Made by a program: the position numbers and the translations under genes
From: Zeaxanthinibacter enoshimensis
Lineage (GTDB): Bacteria > Bacteroidota > Bacteroidia > Flavobacteriales > Flavobacteriaceae
DNA: 64,000 bases
Assembly (NCBI RefSeq): GCF_004362865.1
Contig: NZ_SNYI01000003.1
Location: 248,001 to 312,000 of the forward strand
Reading direction: 5' to 3'
Shown: positions 7,480 through 15,440 of the stretch, piece after piece
Layout of the letters: every line of letters starts with the position of its first letter
Position numbering within the stretch: the first letter of the stretch is position 1
Notes under the pieces: generated by a model
The model's input: the letters and a program-made list of their open reading frames with translations, nothing else
The model's database searches: none
Told to the model about the DNA's origin: nothing

Positions 7480-9666
7480 ATGTCTAAAATCAGATACGAA
7501 GCCATACAGGAAAGTTATAACCGGGAAAAGATCGCAGATCGGCACGAAGGACGCCGATCCGAATTTTTCGGGTCACACGTCTTTAACGAAAGCCGTATGC
7601 GCCAGTTCCTTACCAAGGAGGCGTTTGAAAGTGTAAAAGGAGCAATGAACTCCGGGAATAAGATAGACCGTAAAATGGCCGACCAGGTAGCCGAAGGAAT
7701 GAAATCCTGGGCGATCAGTATGGGAGCTACACATTATACCCACTGGTTCCAGCCTTTGACCGGCGCCACCGCAGAGAAGCACGACGCTTTCTTTGATATG
7801 GATTACGACGGGAGAGCACTTGAAAAATTCGGTGGGGGCCAGCTGGTACAACAGGAACCGGATGCTTCCAGTTTCCCTTCCGGGGGGATCAGGAACACTT
7901 TCGAGGCCAGGGGGTATACCGCCTGGGATCCTACTTCTCCTGCCTTCCTGTACGGGGATACCCTTTGTATACCCACCATATTTGTCGCTTATACCGGGGA
8001 AGCCCTCGATAATAAGGCACCTTTATTAAGAGCGCTGAGTGCTGTGGATGAAGCTGCTACTGCAGTCGCTAAATATTTTGATAAGAACGTCAGCAAGGTA
8101 ACCGCTACCCTGGGTTGGGAGCAGGAATATTTCCTGGTTGACAAAGCCCTGGCCAATTCACGACCCGACCTGTTACTTACCGGCCGTACGCTGGTAGGAC
8201 ACCTGGCGGCCAAAGGACAGCAGCTGGATGATCATTACTTTGGAGTGATCCCGAAGCGGGCGCTGGAATTCATGAAATCCCTGGAGCTGGAATGTATGAA
8301 ACTGGGAATCCCGGTAAAGACAAGGCATAACGAAGTAGCGCCGAACCAGTTTGAGCTGGCCCCGGTGTTCGAGGAGGCCAACCTGGCTGTGGATCACAAC
8401 CTTTTATTAATGGATGTGATGGATAAAGTTGCAGACCGGCACAATTTCAAAGTGTTGTTCCATGAAAAACCTTTCGCCGGAATCAATGGTTCCGGGAAGC
8501 ATAACAACTGGTCCCTGGCTACGGATACCGGGACCAACCTGCTCAGCCCGGGTACCACCCCTATGAAGAACCTGCAGTTTTTGACCTTCTTTGTCAATAC
8601 CATTAAGGCGGTCGACTCCTACGAGGAATTGCTGAGGTCATCCATTGCTTCTGCAAGTAATGACCATCGCCTCGGCGCCAATGAAGCACCCCCGGCAATC
8701 CTTTCTATATTTATAGGGACACAACTAAGTGCAGTGTTAGATGAACTGGAAGGTGTATCGCAAGGCAAGCTATCCCCTGAGGAAAAGACAGAACTGAAAC
8801 TGAACGTGGTAGGGAAGATCCCGGATGTATTGTTGGATAATACGGATCGGAACCGTACCTCACCTTTTGCCTTTACAGGGAATAAGTTCGAGATGCGGGG
8901 GGTTGGTTCCAAGAGCAGCTGTGCCAAGCCGATGACCATCCTTAATATGATCATGGCCAAGCAATTACGCCTGTTCAAGAAGGAAGTGGATTCTCTGATC
9001 AAGAAGAAAAAACTGAAGAAGGATGAAGCCATCTTTAATGTACTCCGTGAATACATCAAATCGTCCAAACGGATCCGTTTTGATGGAGACGGTTACAGTG
9101 ACGAGTGGGAAAAGGAAGCCGAGCGCCGCAAGCTGAGCAATAACAAGACCACTCCTGCTGCCCTGGAGGTACTGACCCGCAAGGAAACCCTGGACCTCTT
9201 TGACGAGATCGGGGTGATGAGCGAGACCGAGGTTCGTGCCAGGCACGAGGTAGAACTGGAGACCTATATCTTCCAGATCCAGATAGAAGGCAGGGTGTTC
9301 ACCGAGTTGGTGTATAACAACATCATCCCTTCTGCCGTGGAATATCAGAACAAACTGATCCGCAACGTGACCGGATTGAAAGAGATCTACGGGGCGGCCC
9401 ATAAGAAGGTCTCCGAGGGGCAGCTGGAGATCATCGAAAAGATCGGTGAGCATATTGCGGAGCTGAAGAAGCACACCGATGCCATGACCGATGCCAGGAG
9501 GCGTGCCAATACCATGGAAGATATCCATAAGAAGGCAGATGCTTACTGCAATACGGTTCGTGGGTATTTTGACGATATCAGGTACCACTCGGATCGCCTG
9601 GAGCGCATCATAGAGGATAAATCATGGTCACTGGCGAAGTACCGTGAGTTATTGTTTACGCGTTAG
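7480..9666 (+). CDS. glnN: Glutamine synthetase, type III
   Basis: 728 residues, the size of GSIII, the main glutamine synthetase class of Bacteroidota. Seen in order: the GSIII-specific N-terminus with FFGSHVFNESRMR, TLGWEQEYFLVD (about residue 208), GVIPKRALEFM, the ammonium/glutamate block RHNEVAPNQFELAP (about 287), FAGINGSGKHNNWS (about 333), SNDHRLGANEAPPAI (about 397) and NRTSPFAFTGNKFEMRGVGS (about 460). The C-terminal 200 residues are helical and charged. A dodecamer in the known examples. Divergent from GSII; terminator at 9700-9725. Confidence 0.97.
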   Translation: MSKIRYEAIQESYNREKIADRHEGRRSEFFGSHVFNESRMRQFLTKEAFESVKGAMNSGNKIDRKMADQVAEGMKSWAISMGATHYTHWFQPLTGATAEKHDAFFDMDYDGRALEKFGGGQLVQQEPDASSFPSGGIRNTFEARGYTAWDPTSPAFLYGDTLCIPTIFVAYTGEALDNKAPLLRALSAVDEAATAVAKYFDKNVSKVTATLGWEQEYFLVDKALANSRPDLLLTGRTLVGHLAAKGQQLDDHYFGVIPKRALEFMKSLELECMKLGIPVKTRHNEVAPNQFELAPVFEEANLAVDHNLLLMDVMDKVADRHNFKVLFHEKPFAGINGSGKHNNWSLATDTGTNLLSPGTTPMKNLQFLTFFVNTIKAVDSYEELLRSSIASASNDHRLGANEAPPAILSIFIGTQLSAVLDELEGVSQGKLSPEEKTELKLNVVGKIPDVLLDNTDRNRTSPFAFTGNKFEMRGVGSKSSCAKPMTILNMIMAKQLRLFKKEVDSLIKKKKLKKDEAIFNVLREYIKSSKRIRFDGDGYSDEWEKEAERRKLSNNKTTPAALEVLTRKETLDLFDEIGVMSETEVRARHEVELETYIFQIQIEGRVFTELVYNNIIPSAVEYQNKLIRNVTGLKEIYGAAHKKVSEGQLEIIEKIGEHIAELKKHTDAMTDARRRANTMEDIHKKADAYCNTVRGYFDDIRYHSDRLERIIEDKSWSLAKYRELLFTR

Positions 9667-9699
9667 TGTAGGGTTAATGCTACATAGAAAATAACACTC

Positions 9700-9725
9700 A
9701 AGCCCCTCCTGTAGGGGCTTTTTAT
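9700..9725 (+). terminator. Terminator of glnN
   Basis: AAGCCCCT (9700-9707) and AGGGGCTT (9713-9720) form a perfect stem with a 5-base loop, followed by TTTATTTT. Confidence 0.9.
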
Positions 9726-10181
9726 TTTACGAGAAATTCTAAAAATCAATAAAGTTATTGACGATTATGCATTGGCACCGTAAATTATTAAAAATACCAC
9801 AGCGATATTAAAAAATTTAACATTAGTGTATTTTATCGGTCAAACCTGACCATTTATCAAAATATTGATAAAAAATCTACGCTGTTACAATTTTTTTCTC
9901 AACTTCAGCATCGTTAATAAAAAAGCGCCGTACAATTATTGGCATTAATTATTAATCAATTTTTGCGCCCCACGCAATCTTCTTTTTATAGAACAGTCCT
10001 ACTTATGCCCGGAGTTCACCCAACCCTCCGGACCCTGCTACTTTGGCTATAGTGTCCTATATGACCGATAGGTCTGCTAGTTATATGTCGTCGTTCGATA
10101 ATGCCCGGGATCCGGGACCCAACCCATCCAAAGCTCCCCCGCTTTTTAGTTAAGTATATTAACCTTTAAACTATATCTATT
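9726..10181. promoter_or_regulatory. Long A+T-rich leader upstream of the curli operon
   Basis: About 450 bases without a gene. It contains a perfect inverted repeat TTTATCAA-AATA-TTGATAAA (9853-9872), a smaller one GGTCA-AACC-TGACC (9838-9851), and CAATTTTTG (9957-9965), a weak -7 box with TTG at 9939-9941. If transcription starts near 9970 the untranslated leader is over 200 bases and includes GC-rich blocks near 10100-10120. Such a long regulated upstream region would suit tight control of amyloid production; the promoter call is tentative. Confidence 0.35.
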
Positions 10182-10973
10182 ATGAAAAAAGTGATGTTAA
10201 GCGCTGCGGCGCTACTAATCGGAGTTGTTGCCATGGGGCAGTCCAACACTAGTAACGCGACCATGACCGGTGGTCCTAATTCGGCTACCGTTGACCAAAC
10301 TGGGTCAAACAATTTAAGTACTTTATTGATTGATCTTGCATCCGGAAATACGGTAGATATTGATCAAATGGGTTCTCTTAATATCAGTGATATCTATGTT
10401 GATGGTGATGGTAATTTAACTATCGTTTACCAAGATGGTAGTGGTCATGTTTCGGATGTAGATGTACATGGAATTAATGGTATTACACATGTGCAACAAT
10501 TTGGAACGAATCAGAACAGCGTAGTTAACCAAAGTGGTGATACAAATATTAGTCATGTAACACAAATGAATGATGATCATGATTCATATTTAACCCAGGG
10601 GGGTGATAATAACCACATTGATGTATACCAAGATGGTGTCCAGAATGAAAGCTGGGTTGACTCATTTGGTTCCAGTAATTATGGTAGTGTAACGCAGACT
10701 GGAAATGATCATTATAGCCATTTGTGGTCAGTGGGAACTAATTCATCTGCTTACGTATGGCAGGGAGGAGATAATAATTATAGCGACCTGCATCAAAACG
10801 GTAATGGGAATTTTGCCGACGTGAATCAAAATGGGAATTCTCATATTAGTTTAGTAAACCAATTTGATGATGGAGGACATTCTGCTACGGTCACTCAGAC
10901 TGGAAATAATCAATTCAGTTCGGTATCACAAGGTGGGTATGGCCAGTCCATTATTGTTACACAATCTAACTAA
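10182..10973 (+). CDS. Curlin-repeat amyloid subunit (CsgA-like), first paralogue
   Basis: 263 residues with a cleavable signal peptide (MKKVMLSAAALLIGVVAMGQ). The mature part is built of roughly 20-residue units with the curlin pattern N-x-(A/S)-x-V-x-Q-x-G-x-x-(N/D), for example SATVDQTGSNNLS, SVVNQSGDTNISH and SATVTQTGNNQFSSVSQ. Rich in Asn, Asp, Ser, Gln and Gly, with no Cys. Such proteins are exported through CsgG and polymerise into extracellular amyloid fibres. Its ends resemble those of the next gene (both start NTSNATM after the signal peptide and end IIVTQ), so the two are paralogues. First gene of the curli operon. Confidence 0.92.
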   Translation: MKKVMLSAAALLIGVVAMGQSNTSNATMTGGPNSATVDQTGSNNLSTLLIDLASGNTVDIDQMGSLNISDIYVDGDGNLTIVYQDGSGHVSDVDVHGINGITHVQQFGTNQNSVVNQSGDTNISHVTQMNDDHDSYLTQGGDNNHIDVYQDGVQNESWVDSFGSSNYGSVTQTGNDHYSHLWSVGTNSSAYVWQGGDNNYSDLHQNGNGNFADVNQNGNSHISLVNQFDDGGHSATVTQTGNNQFSSVSQGGYGQSIIVTQSN

Positions 10974-10988
10974 TCCTTGGAAAAAATG

Positions 10989-11011
10989 GGATCTAATTTA
11001 AAATTAGATCC
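10989..11011 (+). terminator. Perfect hairpin between the two curlin genes
   Basis: GGATCTAATTT (10989-10999) and AAATTAGATCC (11001-11011) are perfect 11-base arms around one base. TGGTTTTC follows, a weak T-run. It could partly terminate transcription or protect the 3' end of the first subunit message, giving unequal levels along the operon. Confidence 0.55.
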
Positions 11012-11034
11012 TGGTTTTCATAAAACAAACGAAA

Positions 11035-12138
11035 ATGAAAAATATATATATATCATTAATGGCGTTATTCGCAGTGGGCTTTACAAGTGCTCAAAATACG
11101 AGTAATGCGACTATGAACGGTAGCGGGAATTCCGCAACTGTAAGCCAGGCGGGACTGAATAACCTGAGCAACCTGGATGTAACCGGTACGGATAACCTTC
11201 CAATCATGGTAGATCAGTCGGGTACCAACCTTGAAAGTGACATTGATATTACCAACGGTGATAATAATGACGTGTCTGTAACCCAAAACACAGCTGATAA
11301 CTTTTCCATGGTCGATGTAACCGGGAATGGCAACTCGGCCACGGTAGGCCAGGGATTTACAGATATGACCAGTTATATTACCCAAAGCGGTGATGGAAAC
11401 ATAGCAATTGTAGATCAGAATGTTGCCAATGTAACCCCTTACGCACCGGAAGTCAGTTGGGATAATCACAGTGATGTACTTCAATCGGGCAATGGGAATC
11501 TTACTGAAGTTTATCAGTATGATTGGCAAAATAATAGTTATGTAACTCAATCCGGAGATGGTAATAGTGCAGATGTTTATCAGGGTTGGTGGAGTAACGA
11601 CAGCTGGATTACCCAGTCCGGCGATAATAATACAGCCATAGTTAACCAAGATTATCAGCCCGGTATCAATAATACTAGTACCATAGGGCAATCGGGAGAT
11701 GGCAATTTAGCTGACGTCTATCAAGAAGGTACTACTAACAACAGCGACATAGATCAATCCGGGGATGGAAATACTGCTTATGTTGATCAATTTGATGATA
11801 GTAATATCAGTACAATAACTCAGGATGGCGACTTGAACACAGCAACTGTAACTCAACGTGTTTCGGATATTAGTACTTCTGAAGTTACTCAATCAGGGAT
11901 TGACGCAACAGCTACGGTAAATCAGGATGGATTGGACCAGCACAGTTGCGTGGATCAGAACTCCTTGGCTACTGATAATGCGACGGTCAATCAATTTGGT
12001 TCTTATCAGGAAAGCTATATTTTCCAAAGCGGAGATGGATTGCATGATGCAACGGTTAACCAGACAGGGGACTCACATGATAGCTGGGTGACTCAATCTG
12101 GGTTAGATCAAAATATTATTGTAACTCAAGGTAATTAA
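11035..12138 (+). CDS. Curlin-repeat amyloid subunit (CsgA-like), second paralogue
   Basis: 367 residues, signal peptide MKNIYISLMALFAVGFTSAQ. More than a dozen curlin-type units follow, many reading (V/I)TQSGDGN-x-A-x-V-(Y/D)Q, for example YITQSGDGNIAIVDQ, YVTQSGDGNSADVYQ and SDIDQSGDGNTAYVDQ. E. coli CsgA has only five repeats in 151 residues, so this is an unusually long subunit. One Cys occurs near the C-terminus (HSCVDQ). Lies 61 bases after the first paralogue, separated by a perfect hairpin, and before a CsgB-like gene. Confidence 0.93.
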   Translation: MKNIYISLMALFAVGFTSAQNTSNATMNGSGNSATVSQAGLNNLSNLDVTGTDNLPIMVDQSGTNLESDIDITNGDNNDVSVTQNTADNFSMVDVTGNGNSATVGQGFTDMTSYITQSGDGNIAIVDQNVANVTPYAPEVSWDNHSDVLQSGNGNLTEVYQYDWQNNSYVTQSGDGNSADVYQGWWSNDSWITQSGDNNTAIVNQDYQPGINNTSTIGQSGDGNLADVYQEGTTNNSDIDQSGDGNTAYVDQFDDSNISTITQDGDLNTATVTQRVSDISTSEVTQSGIDATATVNQDGLDQHSCVDQNSLATDNATVNQFGSYQESYIFQSGDGLHDATVNQTGDSHDSWVTQSGLDQNIIVTQGN

Positions 12139-12153
12139 AAAAAGATGAAAGCA

Positions 12154-12183
12154 CTATTGGCGGGTCTTACGGCCTGCCAATAG
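12154..12183 (+). terminator. Hairpin after the second curlin gene (attenuator or terminator)
   Basis: Thirteen-base stem (12154-12166 with 12171-12183) around loop TTAC, two G-T wobbles, followed by ATGTTTTATAAC. A 12-codon open frame starting at 12145 after an A-rich stretch runs through the hairpin. It probably lowers read-through from the abundant subunits into the secretion genes. Confidence 0.5.
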
Positions 12184-12353
12184 ATGTTTTATAACAAAAT
12201 TTTACACAGTACTTTATTTGTTTGTGAACGGTGTTTTGTATGTCCATAACGAATACCTAGAATATGTCAGAGAATTGCATTATAAATAGCCTAATTTGCA
12301 ATAAACTAAGCTTATAGGCCTAGTCTTGCCTCAGGGCCCATAATATGACCACG

Positions 12354-12848
12354 ATGAAATACATTTTTAAAATTATATTTTGCTGTGTTACGCTCTATCC
12401 AATTTATTCTTACGGGCAGATCAATGGCGCCAACCATGCGGCTACTCAGGCAATTTACAGTTCGGAAAGGTTAAGAAGCGTATTGGAACTGCCACAGCAA
12501 CAGGAAGTCAATAGCGTGGAAATTATCCAGGTAGGGGCTGGTAATGAAAGTTATACTATGATAAATGCTCAAAACAGCCAGGTTGAACTTATTCAGAATG
12601 GTATGTATAATCGTATCAACCTTGATCTTACGGCGGGCACTATCAATTACAATGTTCTTCAAAATGGTGATAATAATTTTTTACTGGAATATGCACGGAA
12701 GAACGATAATGCAACAATCAGGCGATCCGTAGTTCAGAACGGCGAAAAAAATAATTTGATTATACATGGAAGAAATTCACTCTCGGACCAGATGAGTATC
12801 CAGATGAACGGTGGGGTAACAGGTCTGATCATTAGAAATTTCAATTAA
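12354..12848 (+). CDS. CsgB-like minor curlin / nucleator
   Basis: 164 residues from the ATG at 12354; another in-frame ATG lies 9 bases earlier. Signal peptide MKYIFKIIFCCVTLYPIYSYG. The mature protein has a non-repeat N-terminal part (residues 22-55) followed by four to five irregular curlin-like units: VEIIQVGAGNESYTM, VELIQNGMYNRINL, YNVLQNGDNNFLLEY, RSVVQNGEKNNLIIHG. Compared with the two larger subunits the units are fewer, more hydrophobic and include charged residues, as in CsgB, which anchors and nucleates the fibre at the cell surface. Function inferred from the repeat pattern and position just before csgE. Confidence 0.75.
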   Translation: MKYIFKIIFCCVTLYPIYSYGQINGANHAATQAIYSSERLRSVLELPQQQEVNSVEIIQVGAGNESYTMINAQNSQVELIQNGMYNRINLDLTAGTINYNVLQNGDNNFLLEYARKNDNATIRRSVVQNGEKNNLIIHGRNSLSDQMSIQMNGGVTGLIIRNFN

Positions 12849-12857
12849 ACAATATTT

Positions 12858-13622
12858 ATGAGGCTATTATATCCCCAATTTCTGTTCATAGTCTTATGTT
12901 GCTCTTCACTCCTGGCCCAAGAAGCTTTGAATGAAGAAGTAGAGGCCAAAGCTGTGATAGAATCCCGGGGCGAGTTAATTGATGTTACTGCCACAGTACT
13001 CAATAAAGCAGAATTCAGTAAAAGCCTTAAATACCAACTTACCGTTTTTAAAAAAGCTTCCGAAGCACAATCCGAAGCAAAAATGAATTCCGAAGGGTAT
13101 TTTATATTAGAACCCGAGGAACAAAAGATCCTGGCGCAGCAATCCATCAATGTGGAAGAAGACCAGCGCATCATTATCCTGTTATTAATCTTGGAAGATG
13201 AGAGAGTGATTGCCAAAGATCGGGTAGTTATTAATGGCCGGGAGGGGGAAGACAATATGGTTCCCATGGTGGTTCGTGATCTCGAAACTGTTGTTAAAAA
13301 AGAGAATCCGGAAGCTGCTATGCTCCGGGGTATGGTGTTGGAAAATACCAAGACCAAACCAGGCCGGGATTTCTATAAAATGTTTTATTCCCTTTATACT
13401 GCTAATAATATAAATGGCCCTAAAATAGTAAGGGTAGACGAAGAATTGGCAATCGGTGGAAACACTCAGATAAAAATTCTTGTAGAAGAACAACTAATAG
13501 CAAAATTCGTCGTAAACCCGAGGAGTGATTACTTACAGCAACTTGCCGAAAATTCGGTGGCCCGAGTGAGAAGGTATTTTGCGCAGCTAGAAAGATATGA
13601 AAACCAACAAAAACGATACTGA
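12858..13622 (+). CDS. csgE: CsgE-like curli assembly protein with an extra N-terminal domain
   Basis: 254 residues with a signal peptide ending at LLAQ. The C-terminal 95 residues (about 158-250, with FYKMFYSLYTANNI, VRVDEELAIGGNTQIKI and SDYLQQLAENSVARVRRYF) match CsgE, the periplasmic cap that brings subunits to CsgG. E. coli CsgE is about 129 residues; the extra part here (about 22-130) is beta-rich, with GYFILEPEEQKILAQQSI and ERVIAKDRVVIN. This resembles CsgH/CsgC-type curli inhibitors, which share an immunoglobulin-like fold. That part is inferred. Nine bases downstream of the CsgB-like gene and 3 bases before csgF. Confidence 0.82.
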   Translation: MRLLYPQFLFIVLCCSSLLAQEALNEEVEAKAVIESRGELIDVTATVLNKAEFSKSLKYQLTVFKKASEAQSEAKMNSEGYFILEPEEQKILAQQSINVEEDQRIIILLLILEDERVIAKDRVVINGREGEDNMVPMVVRDLETVVKKENPEAAMLRGMVLENTKTKPGRDFYKMFYSLYTANNINGPKIVRVDEELAIGGNTQIKILVEEQLIAKFVVNPRSDYLQQLAENSVARVRRYFAQLERYENQQKRY

Positions 13623-13625
13623 CCT

Positions 13626-14021
13626 ATGAAGAAATTCATAATTTTATTGCTCTTTTTATTTAGTTCTTCAATCTTTTGCCAGCAATTGGTATACACCCCG
13701 GTAAATCCTAATTTTGGAGGAAATACCTTCAATTATCAATGGCTGTTGAGTTCCGCTAATGCCCAGAATTCCTTTGAAGATGCATCCTCCGGGAGGCAAG
13801 AAAGGAGTGAATTAGAGGACTTTCAGCGAAGTCTGAATCGCCAATTATTGGGCCAATTAACTCGTGATGTTTTTAACGCTGAGTTCGGAGAAGGCCTGCA
13901 GGAAGGAGTTTTTAATGTAGGCAGTTTGTTGCTAGAAATATTTGAAACCGGAGAAGGTCTCGTAATCAATATACTGGACACCAATACCGGTGAGCAAACC
14001 CAGATCATCGTCCCCAACTAG
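13626..14021 (+). CDS. csgF: Curli assembly protein CsgF
   Basis: 131 residues, signal peptide ending SIFC-QQ. The mature N-terminus LVYTPVNPNFGGNTFNYQWL is the hallmark of CsgF: the GNPNFGG-like segment inserts into the CsgG pore and forms a second constriction, while the rest sits at the cell surface and presents CsgB. The C-terminal half (about 75-131) is beta-rich as expected. Close to the E. coli length (138). Packed between csgE (3 bases) and csgG (6 bases). Confidence 0.93.
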   Translation: MKKFIILLLFLFSSSIFCQQLVYTPVNPNFGGNTFNYQWLLSSANAQNSFEDASSGRQERSELEDFQRSLNRQLLGQLTRDVFNAEFGEGLQEGVFNVGSLLLEIFETGEGLVINILDTNTGEQTQIIVPN

Positions 14022-14027
14022 AACTTT

Positions 14028-15416
14028 ATGAAAAAATTTATTGCAATGCTCCTGCTAGGAAGCGTTACCGTTTCCTTTTTGTCATGTGGTGCCTATTTTA
14101 ACCAGCCGGTGACCACTACCCCGGCGCGAATAGGGGAAATTACTCCTAAAACTAAAGTTCTGGATTCCTTGCCATTACCTGAGAAACCGGTCATTGTAGG
14201 GGTTTATAATTTTAAGGATCAGACCGGTCAATATAAATCTGTAGAGAATGGAAGTACATTCAGCACTGCAGTCTCGCAGGGAGCCACTACCATGCTGATT
14301 AAAGCCCTTGAGGATTCAAAATGGTTCACACCCATCGAACGGGAAAACCTGTCTCATTTATTGAACGAAAGAAATATAATACGATCTACTCGCGAGGAGT
14401 TCAGCCGCAATGATCCTCAGGCTTCTACCATTCTGCCTCCACTATTGTTTGCAGGAGTCCTCTTAGAAGGCGGGGTGGTTTCCTATGATTCCAATATTCT
14501 CACAGGGGGGGCAGGAGCTCGGTATTTTGGAGTAGGTGGTGCAGCGCAGTACCGGCAAGATCGTTTAACCATATACCTCAGGGCAGTTTCTACCTCTAAT
14601 GGGAAAATCCTGAAAACAGTGTATGTTTCCAAAACTGTACTCTCTCAGGCTGTCGATGCGAGTCTTTTTCGTTATGTAAGTTTTCAACGCCTCCTTGAGG
14701 TAGAAACAGGGTTTACAAAAAATGAGCCGGTACAATTAGCTATGAAAGACGCGATTGAAACCGCTGTTCACTCTTTAATTGTTGAGGGTGTTGAAGATGG
14801 GCTTTGGAAAACTGCCGGAGGCGAGGAAGACGATAGTAAATTAGTAGCTGCTTACCAAAAAGTGCGGCAGGACGAGGAATCTACATTGTTGTATGGTCGT
14901 AAGCAGCGTTCAGAGCTTTTAACCAATACTTTTCAGGTTTCCGGGATCGCTACCTTATTCAATGGCGATTTTGGTAATAAGAAATTCGCAGGTGGTGGTA
15001 TTGTAGGCTATCAATATCGATTTAAACCTCATTGGAGCTTGGTACTGAGTGGTAGCTATTTATATTTTGAAGGAGGGAACAGATTTTCTAAGGAGTATAT
15101 GAGCGGAGAACTGAACCTTGATTATACATTCTTACCGTATGATCATATTTCGCCATATGTATATGGGGGTGTAGGGGGCATCTTTGACCTGCACACTACC
15201 GAACCTTCACTTGCAGAGAATACCACGGCTATAAAATTTCAATATGGTTTAGGGGTCAAAGTAAAAGTTGGTCCGCGTATGGATCTAGCGCTTTTTGCAG
15301 AGAACAATATCACTTTATCTGATGCAATAGATGAAGTAATAAATGGTAAACGGGATGATTACTATTATAATTTTGGCTTAGGCCTCCACTACAGCTTTGG
15401 AAGCCGGAAAAATTGA
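14028..15416 (+). CDS. csgG: CsgG curli secretion channel fused to a C-terminal outer-membrane barrel
   Basis: 462 residues; E. coli CsgG has 277. Lipobox VSFLSC puts the lipidated Cys at residue 20. Residues about 50-270 follow CsgG closely: VGVYNFKDQTGQYK, FSTAVSQGATTMLIKAL, RENLSHLLNERNIIR, GGAGARYFGVGG, SFQRLLEVETGFTKNEP. This part forms the nonameric outer-membrane secretion pore. Residues about 295-462 are additional: alternating aromatic/hydrophobic strands (IVGYQYRFKPHWSLVLSGSY, YVYGGVGGIFDLH) ending in HYSFG, typical of a small 8-strand barrel. At the pore eyelet the conserved Phe is kept (STFSTAV) but the E. coli Tyr and Asn equivalents are not. Confidence 0.92.
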   Translation: MKKFIAMLLLGSVTVSFLSCGAYFNQPVTTTPARIGEITPKTKVLDSLPLPEKPVIVGVYNFKDQTGQYKSVENGSTFSTAVSQGATTMLIKALEDSKWFTPIERENLSHLLNERNIIRSTREEFSRNDPQASTILPPLLFAGVLLEGGVVSYDSNILTGGAGARYFGVGGAAQYRQDRLTIYLRAVSTSNGKILKTVYVSKTVLSQAVDASLFRYVSFQRLLEVETGFTKNEPVQLAMKDAIETAVHSLIVEGVEDGLWKTAGGEEDDSKLVAAYQKVRQDEESTLLYGRKQRSELLTNTFQVSGIATLFNGDFGNKKFAGGGIVGYQYRFKPHWSLVLSGSYLYFEGGNRFSKEYMSGELNLDYTFLPYDHISPYVYGGVGGIFDLHTTEPSLAENTTAIKFQYGLGVKVKVGPRMDLALFAENNITLSDAIDEVINGKRDDYYYNFGLGLHYSFGSRKN

Positions 15417-15440
15417 AAATCTTAGAAAATATAAAGGATT

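Noticed and set aside
8965-9588. 207-residue minus-strand frame opposite glnN
   Set aside because: It is entirely antisense to a strongly conserved part of glutamine synthetase III and shows no family-like content or promoter.
11065-11691. 208-residue minus-strand frame opposite the second curlin gene
   Set aside because: Its periodic sequence simply mirrors the curlin repeats on the other strand.
10300-12130. Regularly spaced repeats resembling a CRISPR or tandem DNA array
   Set aside because: The periodicity of about 60-70 bases is at protein level (curlin repeats); the DNA units differ strongly and there are no conserved repeat-spacer boundaries or cas genes.
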